Assembly (NCBI GenBank): GCA_009781475.1
Contig: WQYB01000004.1
Location: 19,647 to 83,646 of the forward strand
Direction: 5' to 3'
Source of the DNA: Treponema sp.
GTDB lineage: Bacteria > Spirochaetota > Spirochaetia > Treponematales > Breznakiellaceae
Length of the DNA: 64,000 nt
Shown here in pieces: positions 35,950 through 44,254 of the stretch (positions within the stretch are counted from its first letter, which is position 1; the number at the start of each line of letters is the position of its first letter). The notes beneath the pieces are model-generated. The model was not told the origin of the DNA. It was given only the letters and a program-made list of their open reading frames with translations, and did not search any database. Made by a program: the position numbers and the translations under genes.

Positions 35950-37243
35950 CAGGAAACAATGTTTGCGCAGCTTCAAAAGGAATTCTGTCTGTTGTTTCCC
36001 ATTTAAAATAATCATAACTTGTAGTAAAAGCGGCAATAAAGATACGAAAATACCCGATTGTATATATTGGATTAAAAAATAAAACAGCCAATTTTTCGGA
36101 TAACGGAATCTTTATATTACGCCAATCAACGATAAGCGGCAAAAGAGTGAAGGCAAAAAGAGAGCCGTATATAAATAAAAATGAAATTACCGCAAGGCGC
36201 AAAGCCGGCACAAGACTTACAGCATTACCGAAAAGTGAAAAACAGATAGCGGCAATACCGAATATCATCACCGCCGCAGAAACGCCGAGTAGCGCATAAG
36301 CGGGATATGTACTGTATAAAAAATCGTAGTTTTTGCGCAATTTTACTTTTCCTGAAAATGTTTTTTTAACGATTTTTTTATGGTAACGCCGCTGGCATTG
36401 AGTATAACCTTTGATCCAGCGCATCCTGCGTTTAAAAGCAGTTTTTGCATCGGTTGCTTCTTCTGTATAAACCCTTGCATAAGAATAATAAAATGTTGTC
36501 CAGCCTTTTAAAATAGCATCGGCTGTCATTTCATAGTCCTCAGTAAGACCGCGGTAAGGCCAGCCGTTATTTTCTTTTATTACATCTGTACGCACCATCA
36601 TACCGGTTCCGATTATTGTGATAGTCATATCTAAAATATTACGGGCGCGGTTTCCAAGTTCGTCTACCTGTGTCCATGTAAGAGCAGTACAGTTTGAAAT
36701 AATTGATCTAGAATCACAGCGGCGGCTTAGCCAATTTTTTACAAGTTTTTTACCGCAGATGATCTGTTTGCCGCTGCCAAGAGCATTATTCATTTCTTCC
36801 ACCAGATCGGGTGATGCAAGATTGTCAGCATCTACTATCAAAAATGCTTCGTACTTATCCGGAGTATCGGTTAGTATTTTTTTTAGAATACCGTCAAGAG
36901 CATCACCCTTACAGGTTTGACCGCTTATTATAGTCACATAGGTGCGTTCATAGGAAGCGGCGATTTTTATTGTGGGATCGGCATGGTCTGCAACAACGAT
37001 ATGGACATCGAAAAACTCGGGATTATAAGTTTGAGCGGCAAGAGAATCAAGACAATGGCTAATAACAGCACTTTCATTTCTGGCAGGAACAATGACGGCG
37101 ATTTTATTCATTTTTGGATTATTAAGTCTTTTTTGCTTTCTGAAGGCGGCAAAATAATAGCTGATACGCGGTAAAAATAATGTAAGGGCTGCAATACAAA
37201 ACCAAAGATAGATTTTCAAAGCCAATTCTGTTGCGTATTCCAT
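35918..37243 (-). CDS. Membrane glycosyltransferase, family 2, processive type
   Basis: 441 residues. An N-terminal membrane helix is followed by a GT2 domain with the nucleotide-sugar motif VDADN (DxD), the acceptor-base motif LTEDYEM (TED) and RMRWIKGYTQ (a QxxRW variant), then three or four C-terminal helices. This is the arrangement of polymerising synthases such as PgaC/cellulose-synthase relatives. Product and acceptor are unknown. It is transcribed alone, convergent with queA, and its final 32 nt lie inside the queA coding end. A TATACT box lies 11 nt before the ATG. Confidence 0.8.
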   Translation of the reverse strand: MEYATELALKIYLWFCIAALTLFLPRISYYFAAFRKQKRLNNPKMNKIAVIVPARNESAVISHCLDSLAAQTYNPEFFDVHIVVADHADPTIKIAASYERTYVTIISGQTCKGDALDGILKKILTDTPDKYEAFLIVDADNLASPDLVEEMNNALGSGKQIICGKKLVKNWLSRRCDSRSIISNCTALTWTQVDELGNRARNILDMTITIIGTGMMVRTDVIKENNGWPYRGLTEDYEMTADAILKGWTTFYYSYARVYTEEATDAKTAFKRRMRWIKGYTQCQRRYHKKIVKKTFSGKVKLRKNYDFLYSTYPAYALLGVSAAVMIFGIAAICFSLFGNAVSLVPALRLAVISFLFIYGSLFAFTLLPLIVDWRNIKIPLSEKLAVLFFNPIYTIGYFRIFIAAFTTSYDYFKWETTDRIPFEAAQTLFPVNKSALHHRS

Positions 37244-37315
37244 ATTATTTAATGAGTATACATGTAAGTTAATATAATGTTAAGAGTTTAATGTTTTTTT
37301 TTGATAAAAAAAAGC

Positions 37316-37346
37316 TCTTGCGCAAGAATTAAAAAAATGGTAATAT
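37316..37346 (+). promoter_or_regulatory. Promoter with overlapping 12-nt palindrome
   Basis: TCTTGCGCAAGA (37316-37327) is a perfect palindrome. It contains TTGCGC (37318-37323), which lies 17 nt before TAATAT (37341-37346). A repressor bound to the palindrome would cover the -35 box. GGAGG at 37358-37362 serves the ATG at 37373. Confidence 0.4.
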
Positions 37347-37372
37347 GATAAAAAAATGGAGGTTAATTAATT

Positions 37373-37795
37373 ATGACAGAAAAAATGATTGAACTTGGTT
37401 TTAAGGAACCGGAAAAGAAAAAAAGGCTTTTTAGCATTCGTCACTGGGCTCGTAACAATTTAAAAGATGACAATATATACTCTGTAGAAGAAAACGTAGA
37501 TAACATTAATTTATCGGAAGGAAGTTATTTACATATAATAGCAAGAAACGGAGGCTCTTTTATTTTGGAAGAAGGAGCCACTTTAGTAGCTCCTAATCTT
37601 GAAAAATGTAACTCTATAATATTAAAAGCGGGAGCAAAAGCATGGCTTCCTAATCTTCAAAAAACTGAAGAAGGATGGTTTGCCGGCGGCGATATAAATA
37701 GAAATGGCATGGTTCTTGTTGAAAAAGGTGCGTTAATATATGCTCCCCGTGCAATATTTAAGCAACAAGCAGGAGACGGAGAGTTCCTTACATAA
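37373..37795 (+). CDS. Small orphan protein with repeated beta strands
   Basis: 140 residues, no signal peptide or membrane segment. After a basic N-terminus (KEPEKKKRLFSIRHWARNNL) come three similar short units: LEEGATLVAPNLEKC, LKAGAKAWLPNLQKT and VEKGALIYAPRAIFK. The period is about 20-30 residues, as in small beta-helix or leucine-rich-like folds. I do not recognise a family. It has a good ribosome-binding site, its own promoter with a palindrome, and a strong stem-loop after the stop, so it is an independent gene. It is divergent from the GT2 gene. A structural or adaptor role is possible; nothing more can be said. Confidence 0.55.
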   Translation: MTEKMIELGFKEPEKKKRLFSIRHWARNNLKDDNIYSVEENVDNINLSEGSYLHIIARNGGSFILEEGATLVAPNLEKCNSIILKAGAKAWLPNLQKTEEGWFAGGDINRNGMVLVEKGALIYAPRAIFKQQAGDGEFLT

Positions 37796-37798
37796 GGT

Positions 37799-37831
37799 AA
37801 TCTCTAAAAACTAAAATAGTTTTTAGAGATT
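37799..37831. terminator. 15-bp perfect stem-loop between convergent genes
   Basis: The left arm AATCTCTAAAAACTA and right arm TAGTTTTTAGAGATT pair perfectly around a 3-nt loop. No U-tract follows on either strand, so termination is inferred from position (after 37795, before the convergent stop at 37859). Confidence 0.55.
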
Positions 37832-37858
37832 GATGTAATTATATCATTTTGAGAATAT

Positions 37859-38959
37859 TTAATAGAAAGCATTTAATAAAACTTCCGCAACAGCTTTAGC
37901 GCCTGAAATATCATTACAGCTTTTTTCATTGTAAGAAAACTTTTTTAAAAGTTCATAATCGTTTTTGAAAAGCCGGTCTAAAATACAGGATAACTCTTTG
38001 GGAGAGCCGCATTTTAAACCATATTCATTTTCAACTATATATTGATAATTTTTTTCTTCCTGTCCGGGTATGTGCCCTGTAATTATAACAGGAACGCACA
38101 TTTTTACAGCTTCTAAAATCATATTGGGACCGGCTTTTGCGATTAAAATATCAGCGTTAGAAAGCCTTGAATCCATATCATGAACATAACCTAACACAGA
38201 AACATTTTTTTTGTTTAATAGTTTTTTGTCCAGGTATTCCTTTAGTTTTTTGTTGCTTCCTGTTACAACAGTTAAATTTACATCATATTTTAAAGCTGCA
38301 AGTATAAATTTCAATGTTACTTTATCGCGTTTTAAGCTGGGGCTTACCATTAAAACATCAGGAACTGAAATATTTGTTTTCGGTTTTTTATTTATTTTGT
38401 TAAATTTTTCATTTATGGGAAAACCGGAATGAAATAATCTTTCTTTTTTAAAACCCTTTTTTAAAAGCGCATTATACATTTTGATTGTAGGCACAAAGGT
38501 TATCTTGCATTTTTTATCATGCCAAAGGTGTGAATGTTTAACCAGGTCTATAATGCAAGTGTAAAGCGGAGTATTTAATTTCATTCTTTTTAAACAATTA
38601 GTAATACTTCCGACAAAACATGGATGCACCGATAAGATTATATCCGGCTTATAATCATTAATTAATATGCTGAAACGTTTAAATATAGCCTGATAAAGAA
38701 TAAAATTTGAAAAACCTCTGAAAAACGATGTAAATTCAAAAAACAATTTCCAGAAAAATCTATATCGAGTTGTAAAAGAAATATAACCTTTTTCATCACC
38801 GTCGTAACCGGGAAAAAACTCCATAGAATCAAATGCTAAAACATCCGTATTGAGGTTTAACTCTGAAAGAGCATTTTTTATTGCATCTGAGCTGCTTTTG
38901 TGCCCTCCGCCTTTTCCGGATGTTAAGATTAGGATTTTATTTTTGGTATTCGTTTTCAT
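37859..38959 (-). CDS. MurG/MGDG-synthase-like glycolipid glycosyltransferase
   Basis: 366 residues, GT28 type. The N-terminus ILILTSGKGGGHKSSSDAIK is the G-loop of the monogalactosyl-/glucosyl-diacylglycerol synthase group, and the C-terminal half has the sugar-nucleotide site DILIAKAGPNMILEAVKMCVPVIITG and GQEEKNYQYIVENEYG. The family moves a hexose from a UDP-sugar to diacylglycerol at the membrane. This is the last gene of the nine-gene lipid cluster, 10 nt after the zinc-ribbon gene. Sugar and acceptor are inferred. AAGGA sits directly against the ATG, an unusually short spacing. Confidence 0.8.
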   Translation of the reverse strand: MKTNTKNKILILTSGKGGGHKSSSDAIKNALSELNLNTDVLAFDSMEFFPGYDGDEKGYISFTTRYRFFWKLFFEFTSFFRGFSNFILYQAIFKRFSILINDYKPDIILSVHPCFVGSITNCLKRMKLNTPLYTCIIDLVKHSHLWHDKKCKITFVPTIKMYNALLKKGFKKERLFHSGFPINEKFNKINKKPKTNISVPDVLMVSPSLKRDKVTLKFILAALKYDVNLTVVTGSNKKLKEYLDKKLLNKKNVSVLGYVHDMDSRLSNADILIAKAGPNMILEAVKMCVPVIITGHIPGQEEKNYQYIVENEYGLKCGSPKELSCILDRLFKNDYELLKKFSYNEKSCNDISGAKAVAEVLLNAFY

Positions 38960-38969
38960 TCCTTAAGTT

Positions 38970-39398
38970 TTAGAAAAAATTATGAAGAGCGGTACTGAGT
39001 ACTGCAATTAATATACCAATGTAAAAAATCCAGAATACTGTCATGAATATGGATAATGCCAAGCCGATGCTGCCCGTAATTACACCTGCTAATGCAATAT
39101 GAAATTTATCATGACTTTCATTTAAAACAGTTCGTGCCTTTTTACCTGTTGATATAGCAATAGCGCCTAAAATAATGCCTACAATGAGCCAGCTTGTAAC
39201 AAGACTTATTATACCCATAACAAGGGAGGCTACAGCTCTGGATTCAGAATCTGCGATTTCAGGTGATGGTTTAAAAACCAGATTATTGTCATTAGACTCT
39301 TGAACTATTGAATTTTGCTGCGGTTCAGCTTTATTACCGCAAGAGGAGCAAAAAGCAGCGTCATTTTGAAATTCTTTGCCGCATTTAGAACAATACAT
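38970..39398 (-). CDS. Zinc-ribbon membrane protein
   Basis: 142 residues. MYCSKCGKEF and FCSSCGNK provide the four Cys (3, 6, 17, 20) of a zinc ribbon. A linker leads to two hydrophobic regions (ASLVMGIISLVTSWLIVGII and a C-terminal stretch of about 40 residues), as in DUF4190-type proteins. The ribbon should face the cytoplasm. It sits 1 nt from the hydrolase gene upstream and 10 nt before the glycosyltransferase, so it belongs to the lipid cluster; its role there is unknown. Confidence 0.7.
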   Translation of the reverse strand: MYCSKCGKEFQNDAAFCSSCGNKAEPQQNSIVQESNDNNLVFKPSPEIADSESRAVASLVMGIISLVTSWLIVGIILGAIAISTGKKARTVLNESHDKFHIALAGVITGSIGLALSIFMTVFWIFYIGILIAVLSTALHNFF

Positions 39399-39399
39399 A

Positions 39400-40401
39400 T
39401 TAATTAACCTCCGTAATTTTTACATTATTATATTTTTGCAAGAAATTTGCAATAGCTTTATCGTAGTCAGCTTCTTGTGAAGATCTGACATGGGAATGTC
39501 TGCCTTCCGGGAAAAACTTAAGTTCTTTGTATTTTGAAACACATGAATTAAAAAGTTCCTCACTTTTAGATTTAATACAAAAAATATCTTTTGCACTCCA
39601 AATGAATAAAAACGGGATTTCAATATCTTTCATATATTTTTTTGGAGTTTCTTCAAAAAGCCTGACTCTGGCAAGAATAAATGCAAGGAAAAAAACCAAA
39701 TAAAGCATAGGAAAAGGGCGTTTTTTACGCAATTTAAAATTTTCTTTGAATATTTCGTAAAAACTTAAAAATATTCCGTCAGTAACTATTCTTTTTACTA
39801 AATCGCTGCCTTCATTTTTCAGTTTGATATAAGCAAAGACTGCCGCAGCTCCTCCGATGCAAATTCCGTGAAGCGTAAAATCGGTTATGGAATATTTTTT
39901 GTTAATAAGTTTTATCCATGAAACTAAATCGCCGCTTTCCTTTATACCCGAAGTTATATATTTTCCGTCACTAAGACCATGCGCCCTGACATCGATTACC
40001 AAAATATTGTAACCGTTTTTTTTATAAACATCTGCAAAATAATAAGAGTACAAAAGCGATTCAGTTCTTCCTTGCAGGATTACAGCGCATTTGTCAAAAC
40101 CGAAATTTATATATTCGCCGTATAAATTAAGTCCGTCATTTATTATATGCAGCTCTTCTGTTTTATCCTTGAATTGCAATGCCCAATTAATTCCTTCAGA
40201 AAACATATACATTTGCTGTTCATCTTTTGTATTGGTACATTCTCTTGTTCTTTTCTTCTTTGGGTTGCGGTACATTGTGTTGCAAAAAATTATAATAGGA
40301 ATTAAAAAGAACATAATAATACCGCTTACAGCCCCAAAAGAGGCTGCGGCAATAGCGGTAATTACCCAGGGGTTTTCCAATGCGAGAATTGATGAAATCA
40401 T
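39400..40401 (-). CDS. Membrane-anchored alpha/beta hydrolase with Cys nucleophile
   Basis: 333 residues. One N-terminal transmembrane segment (about 22-42) precedes an alpha/beta-hydrolase fold with IDVRAHGLSDG. The nucleophile elbow GxSxG reads HGICIGGAAAV, placing Cys181 where Ser is usual; I checked the codon (TGC). Asp272 (SAKDIF) and His302 or His304 (EGRHSHVRS) complete a triad. Cys nucleophiles occur in dienelactone hydrolases and bile-acid acyltransferases, so acyl transfer rather than hydrolysis is possible. It overlaps the DegV gene's end by 4 nt. Within this cluster a lipase, thioesterase or acyltransferase role is likely; the substrate is unknown. Confidence 0.75.
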   Translation of the reverse strand: MISSILALENPWVITAIAAASFGAVSGIIMFFLIPIIIFCNTMYRNPKKKRTRECTNTKDEQQMYMFSEGINWALQFKDKTEELHIINDGLNLYGEYINFGFDKCAVILQGRTESLLYSYYFADVYKKNGYNILVIDVRAHGLSDGKYITSGIKESGDLVSWIKLINKKYSITDFTLHGICIGGAAAVFAYIKLKNEGSDLVKRIVTDGIFLSFYEIFKENFKLRKKRPFPMLYLVFFLAFILARVRLFEETPKKYMKDIEIPFLFIWSAKDIFCIKSKSEELFNSCVSKYKELKFFPEGRHSHVRSSQEADYDKAIANFLQKYNNVKITEVN

Positions 40402-41345
40402 AATTTGCTTACTATGTCATTTATGATTTCTTTTTCAAACTTCAAGTCTGTTATTTCTGTTCCGAAATAGTATGCGCCAAGAAGCCCGGGACCTACGTTT
40501 ATACCGCACATAGGATATACGTTGCAAATAATTACTTCTTTTGGTTTTATTTTTTCAATAATTTTGGAAGCCAGGATTTCAGCCTGTTTTTTTCTTGCTG
40601 AATGAGCGACAAAAATAATCTGTTCGTTTGCAGATTTAATTGTTTTTTCAATATATTCAACTGTAGCTTTGTATGCCTTTTCGTAGCCGCTTACCTTTGT
40701 TAAAACTGTAACCATGCCGTCAGGACCAAAATCTCCCATAGGTTTTATCCCTGCTACAGTACCGAAAAATGCCTTAGCGTGAGAAATTCTTCCTTTAGAT
40801 GCGACCCAAAATAAATCGTCAATGGGACCCATTTGATGAAGTGTCATTTTAATCTTTTCCAGCTTTTGTGCATTTTGCTCCAGTGATAAACCTTCCGCGC
40901 GGAACTGACAAGCCTTTACAGTTAAAAGTCCCAGAGCTACCGAATATTTTCTGGAATCTACAATAAATATTTTTCGTTCGGGGTATTTTTCCAATAAAGC
41001 TTTTTGTGCGCATGTCATTACATTGTATGTTGCGCTGAGGCTGCTTGATATGCATAGAGCCAAAACGTCTTTTCCTTGCTGCAAAAAAGATTCAAAATAT
41101 GAAGTAACATCATCAACACTGAGCGCGGCAGTTTTGTATCCGTTTTTATTTGATTTTAATGACGAATAAAAATTGTCAAGCTCTTCATCGCTTAAATCAA
41201 GCCTGCCTTCGACATCATCTGCTTCCGGGGTACATAAATAACCTTTAAGGTAACCGTCAACTTCAAAGCGAGTCCTAAGTTCTGGTGACAAATCGCAGGC
41301 TATATCAGCAAAAACTGCATAGCTGTACTGTTTTTCTTCATTCAT
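40398..41345 (-). CDS. DegV-family fatty-acid-binding protein (FakB-like)
   Basis: 315 residues. The DegV fold is clear: ADIACDLSPEL, CISSSLSATYNVM (canonical SLSGTY), IFIVDSRKYSVALGLL and ASKGRISHAKAFFG, ending GINVGPGLLGAYYFG. DegV proteins bind one fatty acid; FakB members hand it to the kinase FakA, which makes acyl phosphate. FakA is encoded three genes upstream in the same cluster, which supports the FakB assignment. I chose ATG 41345, preceded by AGGAGG at 41350-41355, over an in-frame ATG at 41393 that lies inside the upstream gene. The stop overlaps the hydrolase start by 4 nt. Confidence 0.82.
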   Translation of the reverse strand: MNEEKQYSYAVFADIACDLSPELRTRFEVDGYLKGYLCTPEADDVEGRLDLSDEELDNFYSSLKSNKNGYKTAALSVDDVTSYFESFLQQGKDVLALCISSSLSATYNVMTCAQKALLEKYPERKIFIVDSRKYSVALGLLTVKACQFRAEGLSLEQNAQKLEKIKMTLHQMGPIDDLFWVASKGRISHAKAFFGTVAGIKPMGDFGPDGMVTVLTKVSGYEKAYKATVEYIEKTIKSANEQIIFVAHSARKKQAEILASKIIEKIKPKEVIICNVYPMCGINVGPGLLGAYYFGTEITDLKFEKEIINDIVSKL

Positions 41346-41353
41346 AATTCCTC

Positions 41354-42331
41354 CTAAATTTTTAAAGTAACTCTGTTTGCAAAGTCCAGGCAATTATTGT
41401 TTATTATACTATATCCGCCTTGTCCAAGACATGATTTTGCATACTTTTCAATATCTTCCGCATTTCTAATAAATCTTTTTTCGCTTCTTTTCATCGTGCG
41501 TACTTCAGGGATTTTAGCGCCGCAAAAATCCTTCAAAGAAATAGAATTAACAATTACATTTTCTCCTGCTCTGTTTACAGTATAGCCAAATTGAATAACT
41601 TCGTCTGCATTAATATATACGCCGTAATGGTGGTGAGAACCTGCATTAATGCGGATAATGTCGCCTTTTTTAGGCGAGATAAAATCATATTTATTGGAAA
41701 ACTTCTGCGCTTTTTCTCTTTTTAATTTATAAAAAAGCATTAAATATTTATTGCTTATTTCAGCATTTATTTCTTTTAATTTTTCTTTTGTAAGTTCTGT
41801 ATCTGAATAATCCGATAAATCTATGCTGTTTCCGATCATTACGTGAACTCTCTTAAAAAGTCCGTAATTAAAATCGTTAACAACCGGAATTATCTTTACT
41901 CCTGTTTTTACTGCAATCATTATATATCCTTCAGAAAATTTTGAAGGTTCGTATGTAAACTTAAAACCGCCTTCGGGAAACATCAAAATGGGTCTGCCCT
42001 TTGCGGTTATTCTTTTGCTTTTTTGAATAAAATCTAGGCTGCGCCCGTCTCTTTCAATAAAAATGCCTCCGGCTATTCTTATTAATAGTTTTAATAATTT
42101 ACGTTTTTTATTGTACCAATCAATAACCAAAAAGTGTAATCTTTCAAAGAAAAATATAAGAGCGATAACAATACCGTCCATAAAAGATCGATGGTTAGAA
42201 ATAATTAAAGCGCTGCCGTTTGTCCGTTTAATTTTTTTATTATTGTCCTCATAATAAGTTTTTGTTTTAAATATAAAAAGCTGAAAAAGTAAAAGCTGTA
42301 TAAGTCCGAAGTAATATATAATTATACTCAT
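41354..42331 (-). CDS. Fusion of PlsC-type acyltransferase and LRAT-like domain
   Basis: 325 residues. Residues 1-210 are a PlsC-type acylglycerol-phosphate acyltransferase: an N-terminal hydrophobic segment, NHRSFMD (His47 and Asp52, HX4D) and FPEGGFKF (residues 118-125, an EGxR variant). Residues 221-325 are an LRAT/H-Rev107-like domain of the NlpC/P60 superfamily: KGDIIRI, HHHYGVYI (His235) and NNNCLDFANRV (Cys314). The second His of the family, expected 12 residues on, is Gln247. LRAT proteins move acyl groups between phospholipids through a Cys thioester, so one chain carries two acyl-transfer centres. ATG 42331 shares ATGA with the previous stop. Confidence 0.85.
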   Translation of the reverse strand: MSIIIYYFGLIQLLLFQLFIFKTKTYYEDNNKKIKRTNGSALIISNHRSFMDGIVIALIFFFERLHFLVIDWYNKKRKLLKLLIRIAGGIFIERDGRSLDFIQKSKRITAKGRPILMFPEGGFKFTYEPSKFSEGYIMIAVKTGVKIIPVVNDFNYGLFKRVHVMIGNSIDLSDYSDTELTKEKLKEINAEISNKYLMLFYKLKREKAQKFSNKYDFISPKKGDIIRINAGSHHHYGVYINADEVIQFGYTVNRAGENVIVNSISLKDFCGAKIPEVRTMKRSEKRFIRNAEDIEKYAKSCLGQGGYSIINNNCLDFANRVTLKI

Positions 42332-44238
42332 AACATCTCTTTTATATAATTGTAAAAGCACTGCGGAGTGCGTAAGTTTTGGTTTTTTTCCAGATTGATT
42401 TGAATGTTAAATATACTTTCAATTTCACATATCAATGTAAAATAGTCAAGACTGGTTGCGCCTAAATCAATAAAGAAATCTGAACCAGTTTGTACTTCTG
42501 TATCAGTATTTGCTGCAGATTTAAACACTTGTTTAATTAATAACATCGCAGCATCGTCTGTTTTGTCATCTTGTTTATAACAGATGTCTTTAAGATTTCT
42601 GCTATTCAATAAAATAACTTCGCCTTCAGTGATTTTTCGTTTTAATAACTCGCGCGAAACTTTAATCGCATTTGGGTTTGCAATTAACTGTCGGGTTACA
42701 AAAATCTCTTTTACATTCTGTCCGTAGGTGATTTGCGCTAAAGACTTTTTTAATATTTCTATTTCATTGGAAATTATTGTGTCCGGCAGCTTTTCGTTAT
42801 ATTCCAAAACGATTGAAAGTTTTCCATCCAGTTCTAAAACGCATAGTTTGTTTGCATTTTTAACTTTTAATTCATTTTGAATTGTATCAGGATGTATATT
42901 TTCGCCGTTTTCACTGATAAAAAGATCGCTTTTCCGTCCTACAATGTAATGCCGTCTGTTTATTGTTTTTATTATATCATTAGTTTTTATACAGTAAAAA
43001 CCGCATTGATTTTCTTTAAGTGTGATAATTTTTTTACAAATAGAACTGCCGGATACAACTAAAGTTCCGTCTTCGTTATAAGTGTAATCGGCGCTTATAA
43101 AAGGATTCCCTATTGAGCCGTCTGTTCGTTTTTTTATTCTCTTTGAAAGATTTGCTCCTGTAATAGCAGTTTCTGTAGTACCGTAACCGTTAAAAAGCGG
43201 ATAACCGATGCAGTTAATGATTTTTAAAGCATCGCTTTCTATATAAGCACCGCCTGAAATCATAAACACAGGAGATAATCCGAACGATGCGGCAAGTACT
43301 TCTTTAAAAAGTTTTTTTGAAATCCAAACACCTAATGACGGAAAAATATTTTGCAAGGCAAAAGCAAGTTTTATACCTCTTTGAAATTTCTTTTTTCGTA
43401 CTTCGCTTTCCTGCGAAATCCCATTCATTATTCCTTTGTGTAATTTGTGGAAAAGGATCGGAGGGGCAAAAATATGCGTTACCTTGTGCCTATTTATTGT
43501 TCCCCTTATAGTGTCCGGGGAATTGTCTTTGAGAAAAACCATTGTACGTCCGAAAAAAGCAAACCAAAAATAACTTACCATAATTCCAAAGATGTGAAAA
43601 AGCGGTAAAATCATAACAACCTTAATTCTTTTTTTGTAGTCATTCATAAGCCAATTATTGGTTTTTATAATATCTTTTGTATTTAATATTTGATTTACAA
43701 CAGCCTCACCGTCAAATACGCATATCTTTGCTTCAAGACCTGTAAGAGTAGAAGATAAAGCAAATTCATTATCCCAAAATTCATCTGAAATTTGCATATT
43801 TTTATTTTCATAAGTGTCAATATTTATAACAGTAAAATCAATATAGTCATTTGAAGATGTTATTACCAGATTAACATTAAGGATTTTTAGGAGTTTTATT
43901 CTTAGATCCGCAGGGTAAAACGAATTAACAAGATACGGTTTGTTGCCGCTCATTAAAATTGCCCAAAACGAAATTAAAAAATTTGGCGTATTAACAAGGT
44001 CAATAGCAATATATTCACCGGATGTATCAGGATATGTTTGTTTTATAAATGCTGCAAATGATCGTATCTGTAAATCTAACGTTTTGTAGGTTACTGCATC
44101 AATTTCTAAATTGACAAGCCTTTCGTATGCAAAAAGGTTTTCATGTGAAAATATTATTTTATATATATCTTTGAATGTTTTATCTGATTTCATTACAGCG
44201 TTCAGGTTCTTTTTAATAGTTTTTTTATAATTTTCCAT
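42328..44238 (-). CDS. AMP-forming acyl ligase with C-terminal acyl-carrier domain
   Basis: 636 residues. The adenylation fold is recognised by LPLFHIFGIMVSY, NGYGTTETAITG, YIVGRKSDLFISENGENIHP and the Lys motif PNAIKVSRELL. The usual P-loop (SGTTGxPK) is degenerate and reads SSTLTGLEAKICV. The last 75 residues are a carrier domain with DLGATSLDYFTL, where Ser596 would carry phosphopantetheine. The enzyme probably loads a fatty or hydroxy acid onto its own carrier, providing acyl-ACP to the neighbouring PlsC-type protein. I chose ATG 44238, 16 nt after the FakA stop, over one at 44301 inside fakA. The end overlaps the next gene by 4 nt. Confidence 0.8.
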   Translation of the reverse strand: MENYKKTIKKNLNAVMKSDKTFKDIYKIIFSHENLFAYERLVNLEIDAVTYKTLDLQIRSFAAFIKQTYPDTSGEYIAIDLVNTPNFLISFWAILMSGNKPYLVNSFYPADLRIKLLKILNVNLVITSSNDYIDFTVINIDTYENKNMQISDEFWDNEFALSSTLTGLEAKICVFDGEAVVNQILNTKDIIKTNNWLMNDYKKRIKVVMILPLFHIFGIMVSYFWFAFFGRTMVFLKDNSPDTIRGTINRHKVTHIFAPPILFHKLHKGIMNGISQESEVRKKKFQRGIKLAFALQNIFPSLGVWISKKLFKEVLAASFGLSPVFMISGGAYIESDALKIINCIGYPLFNGYGTTETAITGANLSKRIKKRTDGSIGNPFISADYTYNEDGTLVVSGSSICKKIITLKENQCGFYCIKTNDIIKTINRRHYIVGRKSDLFISENGENIHPDTIQNELKVKNANKLCVLELDGKLSIVLEYNEKLPDTIISNEIEILKKSLAQITYGQNVKEIFVTRQLIANPNAIKVSRELLKRKITEGEVILLNSRNLKDICYKQDDKTDDAAMLLIKQVFKSAANTDTEVQTGSDFFIDLGATSLDYFTLICEIESIFNIQINLEKNQNLRTPQCFYNYIKEML

Positions 44239-44254
44239 AAAATCTGATAACCCT

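Noticed and set aside
37373..37795. Bactofilin assignment for the small beta-repeat protein
   Set aside because: The repeat units and Gly spacing do not match the bactofilin core, and length and termini differ.
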